DNA of 16,360 nt from CAZWHE01 sp964633825 (GTDB lineage: Bacteria > Planctomycetota > B15-G4 > CAYZWU01): assembly GCA_964633825.1 (NCBI GenBank), contig CAZWHE010000088.1, forward strand, positions 1 through 16,360. Direction: 5' to 3'. Position numbers and translations under genes: made by a program. The notes under the pieces are model-generated. The model ran no database searches and had not been told where the DNA came from. It saw nothing but the letters and a program-made list of their open reading frames with translations. Positions within the stretch are counted from its first letter, which is position 1, and every line of letters begins with the position of its first letter. This document shows positions 7,049 to 13,460 of this stretch, in pieces.

Positions 7049-9055
7049 CTATTCAGGGTCCGTTTGGCCGGAAACCTTCTGCTCGGATATCTTTTGGCCG
7101 GAAACCTCTTCGTCCATCGAGATCTCCCTGAATTTCCTGATATAGTGATTGACGACTTTGCAGAACGAGGAGTGGGACCATGTCAGGGGGGAGACGGAGA
7201 GAGGCTCGCCCGTGTAAGGATTATACTGCTCCGCCAGGAGCCCGGCCGGGGATTTTCTGGCGACCACCCAACGCAACAATTCCTTGGCGCTCTCCAGATC
7301 CTTGAGGTTTTGGGCCGCCGCAACAGCATGATCAGCCAGCCAGAGCGTACAGACCACCCACGGGTTTCCGGGCACGGAATCGATGTCCTGGGATATCTGA
7401 TGGTAGCGGTCATCCTCGTAACGCGCCATTCCGCCGATATCGCTTTTCACCCAGAGCCGGCTCGATACATTATCCATCGTGCTCACGACTTTGGGATCGT
7501 TCGCCGGAAACATCCCGAAGGCGAACACGCCGTAAACCGAGCTCTCGACGGTCATGTCCTTTTCGATCCGGCCGTCTTCGGAAACACTGATCATGCGCAG
7601 GAAACGGCCAGCCTCTTCGCTGTAGAGATACCTGAGAGCGGAGCTCTCGATCTCCTCGGCCGCGGTCTTGTAACGGCGGGCCTCCCGCGAGTTGCCCAGA
7701 ACGGCCGCCATCTTGGCCGCGGCCACGAGACCGCCGAAAACCGCTGCGACGGTGAAAGTCGAGATGCCGATCCTTTCCTCCCAGAGGTCATACGACGGAG
7801 CCGGAAGCTTGGTCAAGGGATCGCGGTACTGGACCATGAAGTCCGCACACATGCGGACGAATCCGTGATAGCATTCGTCGAGGAACTCCACATCCCGGTA
7901 TGTCTCGTAGTGATGGTTCAGGGCCCAGAGAACCAGGCCGGTTTCGTCTTCCTGGATCGGGAGCTGGTTGCGGTCGTTGTGGATCCAGGGATGCCAGCTC
8001 GAACCGAGGGTTCCGTCGGGGCTGTACTTGTGCAGGAAGTAGGGCCGGTTTCCGATGACGCGCGAACAGAATTGAAAGAAGCGCTTCGTGATTTCGCGGT
8101 AGCCGGCGAGGTCCAGCGAATAAGCCACCAGTGCGCCGTCGCGGGGCCAGAGATAGGAGTAATGATCGCGGTTGAACTTGAGGTAGTCCGTGTCGTTGGC
8201 GGCCAGGATCGCTCCGCGGTTGTCGATCTGCGTCCGGATCACGAGGAGCGACCTCTTGTACAGGTCGACGATTTCGGGATCGAGATCGCAGAAAAACTTG
8301 AGCTCTTTGTTGACCCACGAAACCTGGTAGATATAGGTTTCTTCGATAAGGTGTTCGACTCCCTCGTCCTTGACGTTCTTGTCGAGCTCCTCCACTTCAT
8401 CGAGGTTGCGGCCGACGGCCAGCCAGTAACTGACCCACGAAGTCTGTTCTTTTTCGAGAAACACCCTCAAAGAAAGCGCCGAATCGACATGGCCCTGCGT
8501 AATGGGCACCATCTGCAAACGGCCGTCTTCCATATCCCTCCACGAGTCTTTTTTTCCCGTCTGGAACTGATAGATCCCTTCTTCTTCCCCTTTCACATTG
8601 ATGAGAATGAAGACATCGCGCTTGTAATGAACCAAGGCTTTGAGAAGGGGATTGTAATAGGCCGTGTCGCCGATGTCCGATTCGAGAATCCTGAAGTCGT
8701 GGTAGAAGAGGAGCCTCACTTCCCGCGGGCTGGCTTTCAGGTTCTCCACACCGATCCTGTTCAGGAAGATGTTCCTGTATTTGTGAACACAGCCGTGCAT
8801 CCGCAGGCGGATGCCGAGGTCTTTGTTGAACAGCCTGACGCGCGTGACATTTGTGTCTTTGAAATAGTCGAGTTTCCTTTCCCAGGCGGTGTCGACCCAC
8901 CGAAACACGCCGTCCACCCAGACGCCCAGCCCGTTGCGGAAGCCGTTGATGTGATTGTAAAGGCCGATATAAGGGAAATAGAAATCCCTCATGTTGAAGT
9001 CCTGATCATAATTGATCAGAAGATTACCGTTTCCGAGAACCAGTTCGCGCGGCAT
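7049..9055 (-). CDS. Glycoside hydrolase family 15, glucoamylase-type
   Basis: A cytoplasmic (no signal peptide) 668-residue enzyme of the GH15 glucoamylase/glucodextranase family, which releases glucose from non-reducing ends of alpha-glucans with inversion. The N-terminal beta-sandwich starts MPRELVLGNGNLLINYD, and the (alpha/alpha)6 barrel contains YLWPRDGALVAYSLDLAGY. The general acid is the first Glu of DLWEERIG (E426), and the general base is the Glu of LLAEQYNPYTGEP (E609). I chose the ATG at 9055 because this is the usual family N-terminus; an in-frame ATG at 9136 would add 27 unconserved residues and may lie upstream of the transcript start. The last 20 residues are a low-complexity tail with repeated SGQ/SEQ units. 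Its TAG stop shares one G with the GTG start of the M28-like gene. Divergent from the glucan synthase/GH57 pair, it probably degrades the stored polymer. Confidence 0.9.
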   Translation of the reverse strand: MPRELVLGNGNLLINYDQDFNMRDFYFPYIGLYNHINGFRNGLGVWVDGVFRWVDTAWERKLDYFKDTNVTRVRLFNKDLGIRLRMHGCVHKYRNIFLNRIGVENLKASPREVRLLFYHDFRILESDIGDTAYYNPLLKALVHYKRDVFILINVKGEEEGIYQFQTGKKDSWRDMEDGRLQMVPITQGHVDSALSLRVFLEKEQTSWVSYWLAVGRNLDEVEELDKNVKDEGVEHLIEETYIYQVSWVNKELKFFCDLDPEIVDLYKRSLLVIRTQIDNRGAILAANDTDYLKFNRDHYSYLWPRDGALVAYSLDLAGYREITKRFFQFCSRVIGNRPYFLHKYSPDGTLGSSWHPWIHNDRNQLPIQEDETGLVLWALNHHYETYRDVEFLDECYHGFVRMCADFMVQYRDPLTKLPAPSYDLWEERIGISTFTVAAVFGGLVAAAKMAAVLGNSREARRYKTAAEEIESSALRYLYSEEAGRFLRMISVSEDGRIEKDMTVESSVYGVFAFGMFPANDPKVVSTMDNVSSRLWVKSDIGGMARYEDDRYHQISQDIDSVPGNPWVVCTLWLADHAVAAAQNLKDLESAKELLRWVVARKSPAGLLAEQYNPYTGEPLSVSPLTWSHSSFCKVVNHYIRKFREISMDEEVSGQKISEQKVSGQTDPE
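7063..7107. repeat. 15-bp direct repeat in the GH15 3' end
   Basis: TTTGGCCGGAAACCT occurs at 7063-7077 and 7093-7107, exactly 30 bases apart and therefore in frame. It encodes the repeated VSGQ units in the C-terminal tail of the GH15 protein. It looks like a small recent in-frame duplication. An 11-base core (GGCCGGAAACC) also occurs at 9219-9229. Confidence 0.75.
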
Positions 9056-9138
9056 GTGGCTCGCTTTCTCAATATATTCCGCCGGGAACCTCCGACGACC
9101 CAAAGGACCGTCCGAACTGTTCCCATTAAAGAACATTC

Positions 9139-9165
9139 ATTAACAAGGCCCCGGAAGTCCGTCAA
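9139..9165 (-). promoter_or_regulatory. Candidate promoter for the GH15 operon
   Basis: On the minus strand TTGACG (complement of 9160-9165, 5 of 6) is followed after 15 bases by GTTAAT (complement of 9139-9144, 4 of 6). The -35 lies in the small inverted repeat CCGTC-AA-GACGG at 9159-9170. A start near 9132 would exclude the ATG at 9136 and favour translation from 9055. The spacing is short, so the call is tentative. Confidence 0.35.
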
Positions 9166-9214
9166 GACGGGAAAATGAGTTTCTGCCCGGAACGATGAAC
9201 CTGATTCGAAAAGA

Positions 9215-9238
9215 TTCCGGCCGGAAACCCGGTTCGGG
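9215..9238. promoter_or_regulatory. Palindrome and adjacent dyad between divergent glucan genes
   Basis: TTCCGGCCGGAA (9215-9226) is a perfect 12-bp palindrome. Two bases later CCCG-GTT-CGGG (9228-9238) forms a second short dyad reaching to just before the -35 candidate of the glucan synthase promoter. Their position between two divergent promoters makes them candidate operator half-sites. GC-rich palindromes arise easily by chance, so confidence is modest. Confidence 0.35.
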
Positions 9239-9240
9239 CT

Positions 9241-9270
9241 TTCGTACTTCTCCTTTCGTCATGATAGAAT
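9241..9270 (+). promoter_or_regulatory. Candidate promoter for the glucan synthase-GH57 operon
   Basis: TAGAAT (9265-9270, 5 of 6) follows TTCGTA (9241-9246, 3 of 6) after 18 bases. The predicted start is near 9277, giving a leader of about 94 bases that contains a 27-codon open frame. The 9-mer GATAGAATC is identical to that upstream of the sulfatase gene. Confidence 0.45.
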
Positions 9271-9282
9271 CCGGTTCTTGTG

Positions 9283-9366
9283 ATGAAAAAAAACAAAAGA
9301 CAAAAAGATACCGGTAAGGAACGGGCAGGCCGCCTTGATGAGGAAACAGCCCAAATGAGGAAATAA
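9283..9366 (+). CDS. Possible 27-residue leader peptide ORF
   Basis: An ATG at 9283 opens a 27-codon frame beginning MKKNKRQKDTGKERAG, rich in Lys and Arg, which ends with TAA four bases before the GTG start of the glucan synthase gene. It has no Shine-Dalgarno, but its ATG lies only about six bases after the predicted transcription start, so it could be read as a nearly leaderless message. The GAGGA ribosome-binding sequence of the next gene (9357-9361) lies inside its last codons, which would couple the two. It could equally be a chance frame in an A-rich leader. Confidence 0.25.
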   Translation: MKKNKRQKDTGKERAGRLDEETAQMRK

Positions 9367-9370
9367 TCCG

Positions 9371-10639
9371 GTGAAAGTTCTCATGTTCGGATGGGAGTTC
9401 CCGCCACTCATGACAGGCGGTTTGGGCACGGCCTGCCAGGGTCTCGTCAAAGCGCTTCTCGACAGGAAGACCGATCTCTTCTTTGTCATGCCGGGTGACA
9501 AGCGATCCCCTGATCGTGCCGACACGAGCGAGCCGTCGCAAGCACGCGGTCTCTTTCATCTGAAAATGGTTCCGTCCCTCCTGAGTCCCTACCAGAGAGG
9601 GACAAACAACGGGGAGATAAAAGAGGGAGATGCCGCCCCATCGGACAAAGGGCAAGACCTCTACGCCGGCGACCTGCTCAGGGCCGTGGAGGACTTGGCG
9701 CAGAAGGCGGAAGAGATCGCTTCAAACCTCGACTTCGACGTGATTCACGCCCACGACTGGATGACATTCCCGGCGGGACTCCGAGCGCGCTCGCTTTCGG
9801 GCCGCCCTCTTGTTGCGCACCTTCATTCCACCGAGTACGACAGGTGCCTCGACAAGGTGTGGCCCCCTGTCTGCCGGATCGAGGGAGAGGGATTGGAACA
9901 AGCAGACCGCATCATCACGGTCTCGGCCAGAAGCAAATGGCAGATCGTCGAGAGATACGGAATCAGCCAGGACAAGATCGAGGTGATCTACAACGGCCTG
10001 AACCGCGACCACCTGCCCGAGCCCGATGATAAAGAGGAACGGGACAGAAACGGAAGGGCCGCCCTTTCTTCCGGAACGACAGAGAATGTCGTTCTTTTCC
10101 TGGGCAGGATCACGGCGCAGAAAGGCCCTGATTTTTTCATCGAAGCGGCGGACCGTGTCCTGAAAACGGAAGGAGAGACGACCTTTCTCCTTGTCGGCAC
10201 GGGAGACATGATTCCCCGGCTCATCGAGAGAACGGTCGAGCTGGGTATTTCAAAAAAGGTTCTCTTCACCGGTTTTCTCGAAGGAAGCGAGCTGCGCCGG
10301 GCGTTCGAAAAAGCCTCTATCTATGTCATGCCTTCCGTCTCCGATCCCTTCGGAATTTCCTGTCTCGAAGCGATGCACATGGGGGTTCCCGTCGTGCTCT
10401 CGAATCAGACAGGGATCGCCGAGGTCGTCGAAAACGTTCTCAAGGTCGATCACTGGGACATCGACGGCATGGCCGACAAGATCGTGCGCCTTCTCCGCGA
10501 CCCCGTTTTTGCACGCGAGCTGGCCGACAGAGGGGCGTCTGAAGCGCGCAGGATCACCTGGGACCATTCCGCGGCGCGCTGCCTCGACGTTTACAGGGAT
10601 GTGCTGGCCGAAAAGGGCCTGACCACGCAATGGGAATAA
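9371..10639 (+). CDS. GT4 glycosyltransferase, glycogen-synthase-like
   Basis: A 422-residue GT-B enzyme predicted to extend alpha-1,4-glucan from a nucleotide-glucose donor. The N-terminus MKVLMFGWEFPPLMTGGLGTAC matches the glycogen/starch synthase start, where the Gly-rich loop binds the donor diphosphate. HAHDW (126-130) is the conserved acceptor-domain motif. In the donor domain, LGRITAQKGPDFFIEAA begins at 244 and the E-x7-E position reads D325-PFGISCL-E333, a conservative Glu-to-Asp change at the first acidic residue. It is shorter than GT5 glycogen synthases (about 480). The GTG start has GAGGA nine bases upstream. The GH57 gene follows after four bases, and a divergent GH15 gene lies on the other side. 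A GT4 synthase next to GH57 and GH15 genes resembles archaeal glycogen clusters, which supports the role. Donor (UDP- or ADP-glucose) is not predictable, and a maltosyl-phosphate or trehalose-type role is not excluded. Confidence 0.85.
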   Translation: MKVLMFGWEFPPLMTGGLGTACQGLVKALLDRKTDLFFVMPGDKRSPDRADTSEPSQARGLFHLKMVPSLLSPYQRGTNNGEIKEGDAAPSDKGQDLYAGDLLRAVEDLAQKAEEIASNLDFDVIHAHDWMTFPAGLRARSLSGRPLVAHLHSTEYDRCLDKVWPPVCRIEGEGLEQADRIITVSARSKWQIVERYGISQDKIEVIYNGLNRDHLPEPDDKEERDRNGRAALSSGTTENVVLFLGRITAQKGPDFFIEAADRVLKTEGETTFLLVGTGDMIPRLIERTVELGISKKVLFTGFLEGSELRRAFEKASIYVMPSVSDPFGISCLEAMHMGVPVVLSNQTGIAEVVENVLKVDHWDIDGMADKIVRLLRDPVFARELADRGASEARRITWDHSAARCLDVYRDVLAEKGLTTQWE

Positions 10640-10643
10640 TGCC

Positions 10644-11837
10644 GTGGCCGATATCGTTTCAATCTATTTTCAGGTCCACCAGCCCTTCAGGACACGATTG
10701 TTCAACCTCCTCGACGAGGAGACGTCCTACTTCGACAGCCGCCTCGACAGAGCCCACCTCCTCAGAGTCGCCGGGCTGTGCTACAGACCCGCAAACGCCT
10801 TGATCCGGTCCCTCTCCGATCGTTACGAAGAAAGGTTCCGCATCGGATTCAGCATCTCGGGGACCGCGCTGGATCAGCTCGAAGCATGGGCGCCCGATGT
10901 GATCGAGTCCTTTCGTTCCTTCGCCCGATCGAAGGCGGCATCCTTTCTCGGCGAAACCTATTATCATTCCCTGGCCGGCGTCTTTTCCCGTGAAGAGTTC
11001 TTGGAACAGATCGACATGCACAGCGAACGCCTGCGCGCCCTCGTCGGCGCCCCGGTCGACGCGTTCCGCAACACCGAGCTCATTTACAGGGACGACCTGC
11101 CCTCCCTCATTCACGGCCGGGGATTCCGGGCGATCCTGGCCGACGGGATCGACAGAATCCTCCGGGGCAGGTCCCCAAACCGTCTCTATCGCCCGCCGGG
11201 GGAAAAGGTTCCCGTCCTGCTCAGGAACCATCGTTTCTCGGACGATATCGCTTTCAGGTTTTCCGACAGAACATGGGAAGGGTGGCCCCTCGAACCGGAC
11301 GGGTTTGCAAAGAGGCTGCGGGAGGCTCCGGGCGATTTCGTCAATCTCTTCATGGACTATGAAACCCTGGGCGAGCACCAGAGGACAGAGACCGGGATCT
11401 TTAGCTTCTTCGAAAAAATGATCGACTCCTTCCTCGGTTCGCCCGGCACACGCGTCGTTGCCCCGTGCGACATCACGGCCGGGCTCTCACATGAAGAGAT
11501 CGGCCGGGCGGATGTGTTCGAGGCGGAGACTTTCGTATCGTGGGCGGACGAGGCGAGAGACCTCTCGGCCTGGCTGGGAAACGGAATGCAAAAAAGCGCG
11601 GCACAAGCGCTTTACGATCTCGAAGAAAGCGTCAAGGCATCAGGAAACGAAATCCTTATTGCCGACTGGAGAAAGCTGCAAACCTCCGACCACTTCTATT
11701 ACATGAGCACGAAAGGCTCTGCAGACGGCGGCGTTCATGATTATTTCACTCCCCACCCTTCTCCCTGGGACGCCTTCGCGGCGTACATGAATATAGTGCA
11801 CGATCTCCGCTCCCGAGCGAGCTCGAACGGACCGTGA
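10644..11837 (+). CDS. Glycoside hydrolase family 57, alpha-amylase/glucanotransferase-type
   Basis: A 397-residue cytoplasmic GH57 retaining enzyme acting on alpha-glucans. The five family motifs are visible in order: HQP (12-14), GETYYHSL (103-110), FRNTELIY (141-148) with E145 as predicted nucleophile, FMDYETLGEH (236-245) with D238 as predicted acid/base, and SDHFYYMSTK from about 348. It resembles the short alpha-amylase-like GH57 group known from methanogens and other anaerobes rather than the branching-enzyme group, which carries a longer C-terminal extension. The GTG start lies four bases after the upstream stop, so the two genes are one operon and probably translationally linked. It may trim or rearrange chains of the polymer made by the preceding enzyme. 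Hydrolase versus 4-alpha-glucanotransferase cannot be decided by sight. Confidence 0.92.
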   Translation: MADIVSIYFQVHQPFRTRLFNLLDEETSYFDSRLDRAHLLRVAGLCYRPANALIRSLSDRYEERFRIGFSISGTALDQLEAWAPDVIESFRSFARSKAASFLGETYYHSLAGVFSREEFLEQIDMHSERLRALVGAPVDAFRNTELIYRDDLPSLIHGRGFRAILADGIDRILRGRSPNRLYRPPGEKVPVLLRNHRFSDDIAFRFSDRTWEGWPLEPDGFAKRLREAPGDFVNLFMDYETLGEHQRTETGIFSFFEKMIDSFLGSPGTRVVAPCDITAGLSHEEIGRADVFEAETFVSWADEARDLSAWLGNGMQKSAAQALYDLEESVKASGNEILIADWRKLQTSDHFYYMSTKGSADGGVHDYFTPHPSPWDAFAAYMNIVHDLRSRASSNGP

Positions 11838-11850
11838 CCCGTCCGGTCCG
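11828..11850. terminator. GC-rich hairpin at convergent gene ends
   Basis: CGGACCG (11828-11834) and CGGTCCG (11844-11850) form a perfect 7-bp stem with a 9-base loop. The GH57 stop codon lies in the loop, and the convergent lipoprotein gene ends 16 bases further on. There is no T-run on either strand, so it is not a canonical intrinsic terminator. It may slow or protect transcripts from both sides. Confidence 0.4.
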
Positions 11851-11865
11851 CGCCCGCGAATCCGA

Positions 11866-12402
11866 TCACCTCAGAACCTCGGGGACCGTCGATCGGGACT
11901 CTGTTTCTTTCTCGTCGTCCCCGGCGCCGGCCTCGGCGCTTTCATAATCCTTCACCAGGATCTCTATCTTCTTCAAGAACAGGACGGCCATGTCATCGTC
12001 GCAGCCGTCTCCTTCCCATCCTTCGCTCTGCTCGGGCTCCGTGATTCTGTAATAGCCTTCCCAGTTCGCTTCCCGATCGATCCTGACTCGAACGAGCCAC
12101 TCCCCGTCCCCGTCCGGATCGATGCGGATCACAACCTTGCGGCGCTTGGGAAACCGGCCCCTGTCGGTGTCGCGGCCGTACTTCCAGGTTGTCGAAATCA
12201 GACCGCTGTTCTTGTCCGCATCCTCCAAAGAAAAACCATCATCGCGGACGATCTGTGCGGCATAATCGAATAGGTCGTTGTACGTCACATTCTCGACGTG
12301 AAGACGAGACCAGCCCGAACCGCATCCCGCACAGAACCCCGCCAGGCAGAACCCGGCCAGAAGGAAAGCGCAAATCATCGGCAAGCACGGTTTTCTGTTC
12401 AT
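11866..12402 (-). CDS. Hypothetical lipoprotein
   Basis: I do not recognise a family for this 178-residue protein. A signal segment with a hydrophobic core (ICAFLLAGFCLAGFCAGC) ends at a lipobox-like CAGC, giving C27 as the lipidation site. There is no Asp at +2, so outer-membrane sorting is possible. The mature part has a helix-like stretch (NDLFDYAAQIVRDDGFSLE) and then alternating strands (GLISTTWKYG, KVVIRIDP, WLVRVRID). It looks like a small alpha/beta domain of about 110 residues, with an Asp/Glu-rich C-terminal tail. A good Shine-Dalgarno (GAGGAAGAG) precedes the ATG, and a promoter with a consensus -35 lies upstream. It stands alone: convergent with the GH57 gene and divergent from the DUF1848 gene. 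A cell-envelope role is inferred only from the signal. Confidence 0.8.
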   Translation of the reverse strand: MNRKPCLPMICAFLLAGFCLAGFCAGCGSGWSRLHVENVTYNDLFDYAAQIVRDDGFSLEDADKNSGLISTTWKYGRDTDRGRFPKRRKVVIRIDPDGDGEWLVRVRIDREANWEGYYRITEPEQSEGWEGDGCDDDMAVLFLKKIEILVKDYESAEAGAGDDEKETESRSTVPEVLR

Positions 12403-12445
12403 CTCTTCCTCGTTTTTAAAATAAGGGAAAGCGGGATCTGAGTTT

Positions 12446-12474
12446 CATCTATCAATTTCCGGCTCTCCTGTCAA
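12446..12474 (-). promoter_or_regulatory. Candidate sigma70 promoter for the lipoprotein gene
   Basis: On the minus strand a perfect TTGACA (complement of 12469-12474) is followed after 17 bases by TAGATG (complement of 12446-12451, 3 of 6). The predicted start is near 12439, with a leader of about 37 bases that includes the strong ribosome-binding site. Confidence 0.5.
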
Positions 12475-12484
12475 TCTCTTGGCT

Positions 12485-12514
12485 TCACGCGCCACGGCGC
12501 GCGACATCGCGTGA
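12485..12514. promoter_or_regulatory. Inverted repeat upstream of the DUF1848 gene
   Basis: TCACGCG (12485-12491) and CGCGTGA (12508-12514) are perfect 7-bp arms separated by 16 bases. The right arm overlaps the -35 candidate of the DUF1848 promoter. The arms are about two helical turns apart, a spacing typical of dimeric regulator sites. Confidence 0.4.
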
Positions 12515-12538
12515 CTTTCCGGCCGACTTTTCTATTAT
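12511..12538 (+). promoter_or_regulatory. Candidate leaderless promoter for the DUF1848 gene
   Basis: GTGACT (12511-12516, 4 of 6 to TTGACA) and TATTAT (12533-12538, 5 of 6 to TATAAT) are 16 bases apart. The expected transcription start, about seven bases after the -10, falls on or next to the A of the ATG at 12545. No Shine-Dalgarno is visible. Together these suggest a leaderless mRNA. Confidence 0.45.
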
Positions 12539-12544
12539 GTATTC

Positions 12545-13435
12545 ATGAGCGCCCCATTATCGATCGTTTCGGCGTCCCGCAGGACCGATATTCCGGCATG
12601 GTACGGCGATTGGTTTCTCAACCGCCTGGAAGCCGGGACCGTTAAATGCCGAAACCCCTTCGGCGGACAGGTGTACACCGTCAGCCTCGAGCCCGAAGAC
12701 GTGGTCGCCTTCGTCTTCTGGACACGGAACGCGGCGCCTTTTCTGCCCGTCCTCGACCGGGTCATCGATCTCGGATATCGCGCCGTTTTTCAATACACGA
12801 TCGTGGGATATGGTCCCCCGCTGGAAGGAAACGCCCACTCTCCGGGGGACGCTGTGGACGCTTTCACCGAGCTTTCGCAGAAACTGGGCCCGCCTTCCGT
12901 CCGGTGGCGGTACGACCCGATCGTCCTGTCGGATAAGATGGACAGGCGCTACCATCTTAGAAACTTCGAGGGCCTGCTCAAAAAGATCGAGGGGAAGACA
13001 ACGACCTGCCACACGAGCTTTGTCCGGTTCTACAGAAAAACAAGGCGCAGGCTCTCCCTTCTGGAGAAGAAGACGGGTGAGATCTTCGACGATCCCGCCG
13101 ACGAGAAGAAAATCTTGCTGGCCCGCGAACTGGGGGAGATGGCGGCTTCCCGCGGTGTGCGCCTCGTGAGCTGCTGCTGCCCCGTCCTCGATAAAGCCGG
13201 CCTCCCCCGGGGACGGTGCGTCGATCCCGACCTGATCGCTTCACTCCGTCCCGACATCGAGAACCTGAGCCTCAAGAAAGCGCCGACCCGCGAAGGCTGC
13301 GGATGCGCCGCGAGCCGCGATATCGGCGCCTACGACACCTGCATCGCCGGCTGCGCATACTGCTATGCAACGGCGAGCCAAAAGGCCGCAACAAAACGCC
13401 GTGGCGAACACGATCCCGAAGCGGACTCGCTCTGA
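12545..13435 (+). CDS. DUF1848 family protein with a C-terminal cysteine cluster
   Basis: A 296-residue protein of the DUF1848 family, whose function is not established as far as I know. The family N-terminus is clear: VSASRRTDIPAWYGDWFLNRL (8-28), then CRNPFGGQVYTVSLEPEDVVAFVFWTRN (35-62) and WRYDPIVLS (121-129). The C-terminal part carries nine cysteines: C210-C211-C212, C225, C252, C254, C266, C270 and C273. The last three form CxxxCxxC (CIAGCAYCYA), the spacing used by radical SAM enzymes to hold a 4Fe-4S cluster, though at the wrong end of the protein for the usual radical SAM barrel. I infer an Fe-S protein, possibly distantly related to radical SAM or spore photoproduct lyase-like proteins. 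No signal or membrane segment is seen. It is monocistronic, convergent with the macro-domain gene, and probably leaderless. Confidence 0.88.
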   Translation: MSAPLSIVSASRRTDIPAWYGDWFLNRLEAGTVKCRNPFGGQVYTVSLEPEDVVAFVFWTRNAAPFLPVLDRVIDLGYRAVFQYTIVGYGPPLEGNAHSPGDAVDAFTELSQKLGPPSVRWRYDPIVLSDKMDRRYHLRNFEGLLKKIEGKTTTCHTSFVRFYRKTRRRLSLLEKKTGEIFDDPADEKKILLARELGEMAASRGVRLVSCCCPVLDKAGLPRGRCVDPDLIASLRPDIENLSLKKAPTREGCGCAASRDIGAYDTCIAGCAYCYATASQKAATKRRGEHDPEADSL

Positions 13436-13460
13436 TTCGGCGCCGCCCGGCCGGATGTTT

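Noticed and set aside
9056..9136. 27-residue N-terminal extension of the GH15 protein
   Set aside because: The family usually begins at the MPRELVLGNG segment, and the promoter candidate predicts a transcript starting inside this stretch; it remains possible.
6977..9178. A 733-codon open frame on the plus strand opposite the GH15 gene
   Set aside because: It is antisense to a clear GH15 protein with both catalytic motifs; its translation has no recognisable domain and its openness follows from the GC-rich codon pattern of the real gene.
12189..12419. Plus-strand open frame opposite the lipoprotein gene
   Set aside because: The minus strand has a signal peptide, ribosome-binding site and promoter; the plus-strand translation is basic low-complexity sequence.
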